This document shows positions 1 to 9,316 of a stretch of DNA of 64,000 nt, piece after piece. The notes beneath the pieces are model-generated. The model saw only the letters and a list, made by a program, of their open reading frames with translations. It had not been told where the DNA came from and did no database searches. Within the stretch, counting starts at the first letter, position 1; each line of letters begins with the position of its first letter. Origin of the DNA: Zantedeschia hybrid cultivar (taxonomy: Eukaryota > Streptophyta > Magnoliopsida > Alismatales > Araceae). The position numbers and the translations under genes are program-made. Location of the stretch: contig JARZZO010000011.1 of the NCBI GenBank assembly GCA_030544215.1, positions 3,458,001 to 3,522,000 of the forward strand, in the 5' to 3' direction.

Positions 1-1031
1 CTAGGTTAGAGTTACTGGTTCAACCGTTGGGTTGACATTTCAGCCCTTTATATATGTTAAAGCCAGCTGCAAAGTGGTCTTTGTTCTCGTAATGTATACC
101 AACATCCTGTGTTCAAAATTGACAAGTGCCATAATATTAAGCAAAATGTCAGGTTGGACCAAGCAGCCAGCTTCAAGGTATCAATGAGTTTAAGTGAAAT
201 CCACATTCTGTAGTCTAAACATGGATATAGAAAATATCAGACCAAAGCCAGTGAAAGGATCGCAATAACAACAGGGGGAGGAAAGAAAGGAAATATCCTC
301 AACACAGAAACCAGTTTACAACAAATATTAGATCATCCAACACGGTTGGGACCAGTTTAGTCTACTCTGAGTTTCTTCTACCAACTTTTAGCTTCTTTTT
401 AACTCTCCCGATTCCATAAACATCTACATGAATCATAAATCTAAATCTATTAACACTCTTACCGTCTTTCAGCAATTTGCAGAAAATTTTCAAAAAAAAA
501 CAAACAAACAGAACTGTTCAACTTTAATTAAAAAAATTAACATAAAACATGCACAAATGATGACACAGAGGAAAGCTTAAAAGTCAGATCTTTGTTCCTA
601 TAAACAAAAGGTCATGCATGCTAACTAGGATTACCCTCTTTACCTTTCAGCAGCTAAAATTTCACACGCACATTTGTTGGCCTCCAAAATAATGAATTTG
701 ACATCATATATACATATATCTACATATAAATACATGTATCATAGTTATGTATGTATAAGTATATATGTCCTACAGTATGTTTTAGCAAAATAAACAAATT
801 TTGTGGGCAACAGAAGATGGTGATCAATTCCTCTCAAAACATCTATCTCATCACTCTCATAAGTAACACTAGCAGTAGTAAGACAAGTGTAAGCAGGGGA
901 GCGGGGAATCTAACTTAAAACCTGGTCTGGACAAATGATTCCCCTTACTAAAAAGGAGGAGGAAAAAAAACGGCAAACTCTGCTAAAGCGGTGGGAAAGG
1001 TGCGAGAGCCAGGACCTCTGTTTCTTCCAAT
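1..1031. other. AT-rich non-coding flank
   Basis: No coding region is recognisable on either strand. The stretch is AT-rich, with A/T runs and a short TATG/TATA microsatellite around 705-775. Its right part would include the 3' untranslated region of the minus-strand trihelix gene that stops at 1032. I see no transposon ends or RNA gene here. Confidence 0.5.
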
Positions 1032-1889
1032 TCACATCCCCTGCACCTTCTTGGGCTTCTTGGCGGAGCCGAACCCGAACCCGGCGGCGATGCTATCCGC
1101 CAGTCGCCGCTGCGACTCGGCCACCATCTCCGTCCGCTTGGCCTCCATCTCCATCCAATCCCGCTCCATCTCCATCGTCAGCTCCAGCCTCCTCTTCTCC
1201 AGCCTCGCGAACCCTTCTCTGAACCTCCTCACCACCGCCGCCAGCTCCTTCGCCGCCCAGCCGTCCCCCTCCCCCTTCCCACCCTCCTCCCCGCGCAAAT
1301 TCCATCTGGAAATCCTGGGGCACCTCCAATTCTCTTCCAGTAGGATACCGTTGAGGCTCCTCGTGTTACCGTTGGCTCCTTCCTCCTCCCCTTCCTCCGC
1401 GGCATCGTCGTCGTCGTCGCTGGTGCCGTCGCCATGGCCGGCGCTGTCTTCACCCTCCTCCTCCTCGTCGTCGTCGTCACCATCGACGTCTTCGTCCCGG
1501 GCGCTTCCGTCGGTGGGGGGAGGGGGAAGCAGCGGCGGGGGGCGAACGGAGATGGGGAGAGGGCCGCGGTCCATGCGGTCCATGCGGTCGAAGAAGGCCC
1601 AGCGGGAGGGGGCGGCGCGCTGGCGCTCCGCCCGGTAGCGCTGGCGGAGCTTCTCGATTTTGTGGCGGCATTGGGTGCCAGTCTTGGATGGGCGGGCGAG
1701 GCCGAGGCGCGCGGCGACGGCGGCGGCGACCTCCTCCCACTGGTGGGCGCGGAGCTGGCCGCGGCGCAGGGCGCACCACTTCTCCTCGTAGGCGTCGATC
1801 AGGTGGGCCGTCTCGGCGTCCAGCCACGGCTGCCCGGGTCCCCCCTGCCTCCTCGGCGGCGCGGCCGCCACTGCCTCTCCGGCGAGCAT
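1032..1889 (-). CDS. Trihelix transcription factor (SIP1/ASIL-like)
   Basis: Single-exon gene of 285 residues, probably a nuclear DNA-binding protein of the trihelix (GT) family. Residues 21-92 form a Myb-like trihelix domain: conserved Trp at 22, 39 and 51 (PWLDAE, EKWCAL, QWEEV), then TGTQCRHKIEKLRQRYR at 70-86, the usual end of helix 3. A low-complexity acidic stretch (about 131-171) follows. Residues 212-268 are a charged, Arg/Glu-rich segment likely to form a coiled coil, as in SIP1-clade members, and a Lys-rich tail (KKPKK) could serve as nuclear localisation signal. The start at 1889 gives the complete N-terminus ahead of the domain, and a telo-box lies just upstream. The gene is very GC-rich, typical of intronless monocot genes. 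The subclass is inferred from the single trihelix plus C-terminal coiled coil; target genes cannot be told. Confidence 0.85.
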   Translation of the reverse strand: MLAGEAVAAAPPRRQGGPGQPWLDAETAHLIDAYEEKWCALRRGQLRAHQWEEVAAAVAARLGLARPSKTGTQCRHKIEKLRQRYRAERQRAAPSRWAFFDRMDRMDRGPLPISVRPPPLLPPPPTDGSARDEDVDGDDDDEEEEGEDSAGHGDGTSDDDDDAAEEGEEEGANGNTRSLNGILLEENWRCPRISRWNLRGEEGGKGEGDGWAAKELAAVVRRFREGFARLEKRRLELTMEMERDWMEMEAKRTEMVAESQRRLADSIAAGFGFGSAKKPKKVQGM

Positions 1890-1905
1890 CTCCGAGGATC
1901 AGGTC

Positions 1906-1919
1906 TAGGGTTAGGGTTT
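1906..1919 (-). promoter_or_regulatory. Telo-box (AAACCCTAA) upstream of trihelix gene
   Basis: On the minus strand this reads AAACCCTAACCCTA, about 20 bases upstream of the trihelix ATG. The telo-box is a known plant motif of 5' regions, bound by telomere-repeat-binding factors and often found near the transcription start of housekeeping and growth genes. Its position in the 5' untranslated region is as expected; function is inferred. Confidence 0.55.
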
Positions 1920-1949
1920 CGGATTGGGATAGGGAGGGTAGGGGAGGGG

Positions 1950-2959
1950 GCATGGTGAGATTTAAGTGGCGGTGGTGGTGGGTGGCGGTGGAGGTGGCGG
2001 CGGTGGGCTGGGTGGAGCGGTGAGGGAGGGCCACGTGACGGGAGTGGGTCCCGCCAGGGAGGGCGGAGTGCGGTCAGAATGGGTGGTGGGGCGGCCGCAG
2101 GAGGACGCGCCACACGGTGCAGGTGGGGCGGGGGGGGGAGGCGGCGGTGGTGGTGGGCGGGTGGCCGCGCGGTGGGGGGATGGGATGGATGGGAATGGTG
2201 GGATGGTACTGACCGAGTAGGTTACGGTGGGGCCACCCTGCGGGCCAGGCGATACTTCTTCCACACCTGGTCTTCTTTTTTTCTTGAGTGACGCTTTCTG
2301 TACTGCAGGGTGCGGCTCGGACGTTAGTGCAGTGGGTTCGTTTTATTTTTTTTATTATTTTTATATAAAAAGTTTAATTTTTTTAAAATATCAGATTAAA
2401 AATTTGATGATACATTTGAAAAGTTCGAATCGATCTTGAGTCAATTGTATTTTTTGTATAAAAAAGTTTTTTTACATATAAATCAAAATACGTATCAATT
2501 TTTTTAAATATATATATAATTGGCTTGGAGCCAATCCAAATTTTCTAAATATATCGTCAGAATTTTGATCGAATGCTTTAAAAATATTTTAAAAAACTGA
2601 CATAAAAATAAAACAAAAATGGGTCGAGTTTACTATGCTGCCGTCTGCCCCTGTCCTTTTTTTCTTTCCTTCAACATATTAGGATGCAAACGGGTCGGAT
2701 TCAATCCAAATCTAATAATTCAGATCTAATAAGATAGATCAGTGATCTTATTTTTTTTATTTAATAAATTTGTTGATTAATTGACTTACCCGTCCACTGC
2801 GAGCTTTCCTTCGATCCTGTTTTACGTTTTTCTCCTCTGATTGGTAATCTGATCCAGAAGCCATTTCAAGTACACACCTCAAAAACTCATTATCGCTTTT
2901 AAGCCCGTGTCTTACGGAGGTCGCCTAGAATAAACTCCTCATCGTGGTTACAGGTTGCA
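1950..2959. other. GC-rich promoter flank, then AT-rich spacer
   Basis: From 1950 to about 2240 the sequence is extremely G-rich (GGT/GGC runs), a CpG-rich promoter-side island of the minus-strand trihelix gene. Open frames there are low complexity and unsupported. From about 2330 it becomes AT-rich. The 2340-2600 part resembles 24970-25165 (shared blocks such as AAAAAGTTTAA and TTTTGATCGAA), so it is probably a decayed copy of the same MITE-like repeat. No gene is seen. Confidence 0.45.
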
Positions 2960-4461
2960 TAGGGCTGTCAATGGGCCGGGTTGGCCTGCAGGCTCAGGGG
3001 CTGGGCCAAGGGCGGGCTCAGATTCGGGTCTCAATTTTAGGCCCACGGGCCAACTCGGGCCAAGGCTTTGCAGCCCGCGGGCCAACTCGGGCCAGGGGTG
3101 AGTCAACTCGGACGCAAGCCCCTCTCTTCTTCCTTCCAAAACTGAGCTCACGATTACCCCGGCAGCGGCGGCGTTCTTGGAGGCGACGCCGTCGATGGTG
3201 GTTCAGCAGCGAGACGCCCTCCGCCACCAGGACGGCGTTCTTGTCGTCCTCCTAAAGCAGCCCGATGAGCTCGTCCAGGGTGTCGAGCTTTGCGACGGGG
3301 GAACAAGTGCAGCTGCTCCGGGACATCAAGGCCGAGAGGGAGGGGCTCCGGTCTGTGCTGGAGGCCATCCGGTGCCTGCTTGCTGATGCACAAGAGAAGG
3401 GCTACCCACACGCTGATAGAACTAGAAGCTGGCTGGGACAAGTGCGGGATGCCATATGGGACGCCGAGGACGTGCTTGACGAGTACGCCACCGACGCTGC
3501 CCTCCTCCACCGAGAGTGGGATCGGACAAATGATCACTTGTTCTGCAACTCGCAGGTATGGAGTAATTTCTCTGACAAACTCAAAGCCGGCTACCAATTC
3601 GACAAGGTCAGGGTTAGATTGGAAGATGTTGTTGAGACTGGGACCAAAGAGCTTGGCCTTCAACTAGTTCCAGTAGTACTCCCACCACCAGTACCACATA
3701 CTAGTACTAGTGATGATCATAGCCTGCAGCCTGCTCCCGCCGGCGGCGATTCCCCTGATCCCGACCCCCAAATATTGTCTGTCGATAGAATCAGAGCCAA
3801 CTACGAGCACCTGGCCCCCAACCTCCAGGAGGGACGCGGATACCTGACACTTGGACCAGTTGGTATCCGCGTCCCTCTTGGGGCGTAAGAATAATAAGGA
3901 AGAAGATTCAGCTATAGGGAAAGAAGACATAGGTCCCTATACCATGAGTGATGTAGCTCGTGATCTAGCCGCGTCCATCTCCCAAGACTACTGTGTGATG
4001 CCTGGTGAGAAGTTGCTAGAAGGCAAGATTCCCGACAGGGTTCGCCATTTCGCGCGCGTGGTGACCAGCTACGGCGACGACGACCTCCCCGCCCATGTCT
4101 TGGGCGGCGCGGGATGGTCGGCGGCGGGAGCAGCCCGACGATCTCGCGGCGGGAGCCTGGCGGCGGGGGTGGCGCGGGACGATCAGCGGCCGCCCGCGGC
4201 GGGTTCAGCAAAGCGCCAGTGCTGGTGCTGCGGGCCGGTGTTGCTCCGTTCGGCCAGCACCCGGAGACAGCACCGCCGTCTCCTCTTGCAACTGCCGAGT
4301 TCGTACGCAGGGGGGAGATGGGCAACGGGCCAGGACGGGCCGGGTGGGCTCCCACGGGCCTACCAAATCTTAGCGGGCTGGGCTGGACCGGGCCAGACCA
4401 AGGTAGCGGGCCGGGTTGGGTTACTGCAGGCCGGGCCGGGCCCGGCCCATTGACACCCCTC
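2960..4461. mobile_element. hAT-like non-autonomous element carrying NLR fragments
   Basis: The left end reads AGGGCTGTCAATGGGCCGGG (from 2961). The right end read inward on the other strand is AGGGGTGTCAATGGGCCGGG (from 4460). These 20-bp inverted ends differ at one base, and both are followed by GGCCTGCAG and long GGGCC-rich subterminal stretches (2961-3110; 4320-4460). The (T)AGGGNTGTCAA end is the one seen on the hAT elements at 7389 and 57195 of this window. The 6-mer GTTGCA directly flanks both sides (2954-2959 and 4462-4467), a plausible remnant of an 8-bp target duplication. No transposase is visible. The cargo (3160-4105) is a broken NLR gene. Classification rests on end sequence and is an inference. 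Confidence 0.65.
3160..4105 (+). pseudogene. NLR (CC-NBS-LRR) resistance-gene fragment, NB-ARC missing
   Basis: Two reading frames hold separated pieces of a coiled-coil NLR immune receptor. In the frame open from 3265, LLRDIKAEREGLRSVLEAI, LLADAQEKG, WLGQVRDAIWDAEDVLDEY and ALLHREWD follow the Rx_N (CC) domain pattern, including the conserved W..RD..YD.ED.LDE-type motif. The frame runs on to about 3888 without a P-loop, kinase-2 or GLPL motif. In another frame at about 3946-4065, DVARDLAASISQDYC and KIPDRVRHFARV match the linker between NB-ARC and LRR (MHDLA..S.. then IP..VRHLS). The roughly 1-kb NB-ARC is therefore deleted and the pieces are frame-shifted. The N-terminal part near 3150-3265 is also shifted. 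The gene sits wholly inside the inverted-repeat-bounded element 2960-4461, so it is a captured fragment, not a working receptor. Confidence 0.75.
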
Positions 4462-4527
4462 GTTGCAGGTGCTTCTTCAGTCACGAGATCTCAGTTATAT
4501 GAAATTTCTTGTGCGTGCTTATTCTTA

Positions 4528-4843
4528 GAGGTTGATTGTTTTAGTGTAAAACTTTGTAAATGACCGATTTTAAAATAAGTGATTTTTTTTTGTTTTAAAG
4601 TCAAGTAATATCTGTTTGATTATCTGTAAAACAAAATAACAAAGATGTCATAATCTTCTCATTTTAATTTATAATGGATCTTTGTTATAATCCAAAATAG
4701 GAGAATTGAACTGTCAAGTAAACAGATAAGATTCAGATAAGATTTTACTTTACATTAGTTTACGTCATTCTAAACAATTGACAACACCGTAAAATAATAT
4801 AATTTGAATAATTACATTATTTTACGTTAAAACAAATAACCCC
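4528..4843. mobile_element. Tourist-type (PIF/Harbinger) MITE, copy 1
   Basis: A 316-bp AT-rich element flanked by direct TTA repeats (4525-4527 and 4844-4846), the signature target of PIF/Harbinger elements. Ends are GAGGTTGATTGTTTTA and, inverted, GGGGTTATTTGTTTTA. No coding capacity. The copy at 17521-17824 shares both ends and internal blocks (AGTGTAAAA.TTTGTAAAT) and lies in the opposite orientation. Confidence 0.8.
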
Positions 4844-5280
4844 TTAATGACATGTTCTTTAATCCTACTTCACTTCAAACTGCTTAAAATCTTGGACAGT
4901 CTTATTATTTGGGCCACAGAGGAAGTAATCAGTATTGTCAACCGCATCATCTCCACCGAGTCATTTATGCCTTTTTTTTCCTCAGCTCACCGTGGCCTTG
5001 GGAATTCGATCCCAACAGTCATAGTTGTTGCATGTGGCTTTAGGGTTTGTCACATAACTCACGTTGAAACGAGATCGTCTGGACTTTGTTTGTCCGGACC
5101 GTCTAACGTCTCCGTACACATCAAAATGAACCCTACGCATACTATGCACATCATTTCAAAGGTGAATGACTCATATACGTGTACGACTCTAGTTTTGATG
5201 TGTCTAGGGGCATTGGCAGTTCAGACGAGTTAGGTCTAGACGATCTTGTTCCACTGTGACGACAAGTTCCCTAATAATCA

Positions 5281-5860
5281 CTTTGTTTGCAGAATATGGC
5301 CGGAATAACCGGTATAAAGGTCTTATTCTGATTTGATTGCAGGGATGTCTAATTTCTCTAATTCCACCAACTCTCCCAACTCTACCTGGAATGCCTAACT
5401 CTAAGTTCTCCTAATTTTACCCATTATTTCACTCCTTATTCTACTTATTCCTACCAAATCACATGGAATAACTCAACATAATTCTCCTTGTTCTTGATGG
5501 AATACCAACAACTTACCAAATCAAAATACTTCTTATTCTTGTGTGACTTTGTTTGTAGAATAACTTAAACCAGAATAAGATTCTGAGGATTTCTTAAACC
5601 AGAATAAGAGGTATTTTGATTTGGTAAATTGTTGGTGTTTCACCCAGAATAAAGAGAATTACACTGCGTTATTTCAAATGATTTGGTAAGAATAAGTGGA
5701 ATAATGAGTGAAATAAAAGGTAAAATTGAGAGAATTGGGAGATTAGATATTTCAGGAAGAATTTGAAGAGTTGGGAGAACTGGGAGAATTAGACATACCC
5801 TCAATCAAATCAGAATAGGATCTTTACACCGGTTATTCCGGCCCTATTCCACAAACAAAG
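5281..5860. mobile_element. Fold-back (long inverted repeat) MITE
   Basis: The first and last ~250 bp are imperfect reverse complements: CTTTGTTTGCAGAATA, GGCCGGAATAACCGG and TTATTCTGATTTGATT on the left recur inverted at 5800-5860. The transcript would fold into one long hairpin. Flanking triplets are TCA and TGA. No ORF. A second, interleaved inverted repeat (5547-5903) starts in its loop, and a degenerate relative lies at 30835-31085. Confidence 0.7.
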
Positions 5861-5903
5861 TGAGCAAGATCTTATTCTAGTTTAAACTATTCTGCAAACA
5901 AAG
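5547..5903. mobile_element. Second, interleaved fold-back element of the same family
   Basis: Starts CTTTGTTTGTAGAATAACTT and ends with the inverted AGTTTAAACTATTCTGCAAACAAAG, with TGA directly flanking both sides (5544-5546 and 5904-5906). Its left end lies in the loop of the 5281-5860 repeat and its right end lies outside it, so the two share internal sequence. It is either an alternative boundary of one composite element or a recombined pair. Confidence 0.5.
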
Positions 5904-5906
5904 TGA

Positions 5907-6757
5907 ACATAATAAAGCTTATTTCTGCCATCAAGTGAGAGATTATAAGAACAGCAGTGTGCTTTGTTTAATTTTCTTTTGGATATTGTTATGTCAGACA
6001 CATCAAAAAGAAAGTGAATGAGTCATTTATCCTTAAAGTAAAGGGATTGGACAAATACATTTCCTTTTAATGTATCTGAAGATACAGTACGGTCTAGACA
6101 ATAAGCTCCAGATGATCTCATTCCAATAAATATTGAGAGACATTGATGTAATGATCTGTAAGCTTTTAAAAAACTAGAAGGGAACACCCCACCGCAGAGA
6201 AAGAGAAGACAGTATATATAGCATTGCATGTCACACAGAGAGAGATCCGGATTTCTGCTGAAATGGTGTAATGTTTTCCTTTTTATTTTATTTTCTGTTC
6301 AAGTCTTAACAATCTTTCAGTATATTCCATATTAATCCTTATAAATCTTCATATTTATTTTAAATCTCCCACAATCGTCTCCGCTTAGTAACCGTAAAAA
6401 AATGAATATTTGTAAAATTTTCATTCCATGTTTCATATTTCTATGAAAATATATAAGAATATTTTATGAATATATTTATTATATTCTTTTTCTTTGACTA
6501 TTGCTGACTAAAGATTTTTTAGGACAAGATCAAAGACCGTGAGGAGTTTAAAGTAAATATAAAGATTGCAAAAATTGATATAGATTGCAAAAGTAATTTT
6601 TTTTTTTTTGTAAAAATGATTACTTCACCTCTCTCCTGTAAAAATAAGGACACATTTAGATTCAAAGAATGAAGCCTAAAGGTTGTAATCTTGACCACAG
6701 GTGAGCCGCCGAGCATACACCATATCCCCCTCATCTTAGGCCCACACAGGTTTTAAG
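5907..6757. other. AT-rich spacer
   Basis: No gene, transposon end or RNA gene is recognised. The stretch is AT-rich with homopolymer runs (for example the T-run near 6598-6610). Open frames here are short and have no recognisable domain. Confidence 0.5.
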
Positions 6758-7085
6758 TGTTGGAGTGACTATATAATAGTCTTACATCGGTTAATTTTAA
6801 TTGTGACGGGTGCTTATGATCTTATGCCATTCAAACTCAACACCTAGATTTTGTGGTTTGTAAGATGGTATCAAAACAGGAGCCTGGTCCAATTTTATCT
6901 TCTCAAAGTTTATCTTCTAATTTGTGTCGCCTCCTCTCATTTAATTTTTACGACCCATCTTGGCCATGAGGGAAAGTGTTGGAGTGACTATATAATAGGT
7001 AGTCTTACATGGGCTAATTTCAATTATGGCTAGTGCTTATGATCTTAGGTCCTTCAAACTCAACACCAGAGTTTGGTGATTTGTA
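6758..7085 (+). mobile_element. TRIM (miniature LTR retrotransposon), copy A
   Basis: Two short direct repeats start TGTTGGAGTGACTATATAAT at 6758 and 6977 and share TTCAAACTCAACACC plus a GTGGTTTGTAAG-like tail, giving LTRs of about 85-108 bp. Directly after the first repeat is TGGTATCA (6866), a primer-binding site for initiator tRNA-Met. The purine-rich GAGGGAAAG lies just before the second repeat. The internal part is only ~110 bp and non-coding. This matches the TRIM class. A better preserved copy is at 56018-56300. Confidence 0.8.
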
Positions 7086-7388
7086 AGACTAAGGATCCCA
7101 TTCCTATCATTGGCAACAGGAACAATTTCCATTTGAGGAATGCTTTACCGTCCTCTTTATTACACTCGTTGGAATGTCTTGATCACTTATCCAAAAATTC
7201 TCATTAGCTTCATTAATTTGACGGAAAGTTATAACGAAAGTAACTTTCATGGGAGGAATCATGTGATCGAAAAATCATATGGTTTTGAATGAGGGATACA
7301 AAAAACAACGATAAAAAATGTGATATAATAGTGTTCCTCTTCCAATTCCCATCTTTCACGTTGTGAGACAACTAAACAGCCACACAGT

Positions 7389-7943
7389 TAGGGCCGTCAA
7401 CGGAAACCCGATTATCTGACTTTTTGATCCGTTATCGATAAAAAATATCTATTTTTGATAAAAAAATATCCGTCCGATAGTTATCGGAATCGGAATCGAA
7501 ATCGAATATTTTTGATAAGCTATTAGAATCGGAAACAAAAAATCCTGTTTCCGTATCTGCTTTCCGATTTTCGATTCTGATTGTTATTAAATTTATTATT
7601 AAGAATAATATTAATCTTCAGATTGTTTTAAAATTATTAATCATTATCTAATATAATTAAGCATTATCTAATATACTAAGACGTATTGGTTATATTTATG
7701 TTTTATTTTATATACTTTAAGCAAATAAATCAAGAAATCAGTAATTTTCGATAATTATCAAAAATAATATTTGATTCTAATATCAGAATCGAAAACGAAA
7801 AATAGACTTTCCGATTTTATCGGAAACAGAAACGGATAATGCACTTTCCGATCTTATCGGAAACGAAAACATGCTATCTTTATCGGAATCGAAAAACGGA
7901 AACACCTGTTTATGTATCCGTATCCTATCCGTTTACAGCCCTA
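7389..7943. mobile_element. hAT-type MITE in the ABCG promoter
   Basis: Inverted ends TAGGGCCGTCAACGGA and TAGGGCTGTAAACGGA (14 of 16 identical). The flanking 8-mers CACACAGT and CACACACC agree at six positions, fitting a decayed 8-bp hAT duplication. The interior is rich in degenerate inverted TATCGGAAACGGAAAC-type motifs near both ends, seen in such elements. Non-coding. It ends about 25 bp before the TATA-like box and 130 bp before the ABCG start codon. Confidence 0.75.
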
Positions 7944-7967
7944 CACACACCTTATTAGTCCCTTCTC

Positions 7968-7975
7968 TATTTAAG
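7968..7975 (+). promoter_or_regulatory. TATA-like box of the ABCG gene
   Basis: TATTTAAG about 100 bp upstream of the ATG at 8073, with a CT-rich and CA-rich leader between. Spacing would put the transcription start near 8000. Inferred from motif and position only. Confidence 0.4.
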
Positions 7976-8019
7976 ACTCCAGCCAAAACTGCTTCCGCTG
8001 CAGAGCCCACCCCGAGCGA

Positions 8020-8025
8020 GCTCGC

Positions 8026-8070
<45 letters not shown>
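8020..8070 (+). repeat. GCTC/CT/CA microsatellite in the 5' leader
   Basis: Compound repeat: CTCG/GCTC units, then (CT)n, then (CA)n, ending two bases before the ABCG start codon. CT-rich leaders are common in plant 5' untranslated regions and this one should be polymorphic. Confidence 0.75.
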
Positions 8071-8072
8071 AC

Positions 8073-9285
8073 ATGTTCAGCAAAGAGGGCAAGGTGCAGA
8101 CTCTTGGCGCCCTCCTGCAGCTGGAGGCGCAGGCACCCTCACTGCGCATGGAAGGGGAGATCACCATGTCATTGGAGACTGAGACTCCCGAGAGTCCAAA
8201 CCAGCCGGAAGCAAACCAGGGTGATCAGCAGGGCGCCTTCCTAACGTGGGAGGACCTGTGGGTGACGGCTTCCGACGGCAAGGGCGGCAGCCGCACCATC
8301 CTGCACGGTGTCACCAGCTATGCGGAGCCCGGCCGGGTGCTGGCCATCATGGGCCCTTCCGGCTGCGGCAAGTCCACCCTGCTCGACGCTTTAGCAGGTA
8401 ACATGCACTATTACAACACGACGAGCTTCACCAGACACCAGTCACCTGCATGGCTAAACACCTACCATACGTACACTTGCCTGTGAGTGAGCCTTACAGT
8501 TATCTTAGCTGAAGATTTGATGCCTCTTTTTAACAAGTTCCCGTGAGGTAAATAGTTTAACCTTTAAAAAAAAAAAAGGTAAATATTTTATGAGAAGACT
8601 TTGGACCTGTTTGGATGCAAGTCACAAACTTAATTACATTTATACGTTTCTATTATAATCTTAGTTTGTATAGTTCAAACGGTAAAATAAGTTATCATAA
8701 ATTCATTTAAGTCTGCTATAAACTCAAAGCTTTTTCATAAAGGTATTTTCCGATTTATATTGGAGTCTCCCTAAAATTTATCATGAATTCACTCAAATTT
8801 ATGAAGAAGAACTACACATGCATTAAAAGAAAATATGTTTATGATAATGCATTTATGATAATCCCATCTGCCTTTTCTTAAGTTGCATCGGCATCTTTGT
8901 TAGATCGTTGATGTTTTAGTGCAATTTGGCTGTCTTTGATGAGAGATAATTAGATTTTGTTTGGCACCCAGTGATTCGTTATTTGCCTTAGTCATTATGT
9001 GTTATCTTTAGGCAAATAGGAAAGTTAGATATTTTTTTGTATATTAAATTTGATAGACACTATTATATAAATTATTAAGGGTATGAAAAATATTATAAAT
9101 GACGCTCTTATTTACATTATATCATATATACCATTCTTATAAAAAAACATATTATCAAAACTACCATCATCGTTACCGCATGCCCCTTTAACTAAACCAA
9201 AGCTGGTTAAAACTTAACCAAGGTGGGCCTCTCTCTCTCTCTATGGCGATGGCGAGGCGGTGCCTCTCCGATGAGGATAGAAGTG

Positions 9286-9316
<31 letters not shown>

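Noticed and set aside
991..1638. Long plus-strand frame and several overlapping frames across 935-2290
   Set aside because: They lie antisense to or beside the trihelix gene and consist of Ser/Pro/Gly/Arg low-complexity text caused by GC-rich third positions. No domain is visible.
3154..3663. 169-codon minus-strand frame over the NLR relic
   Set aside because: Antisense shadow of the Rx_N-encoding frame. The plus-strand reading has clear NLR motifs and this one has none.
6758..7085. Cassandra TRIM
   Set aside because: Size and primer site fit a TRIM, but no 5S rRNA-like promoter blocks are visible in the LTRs.
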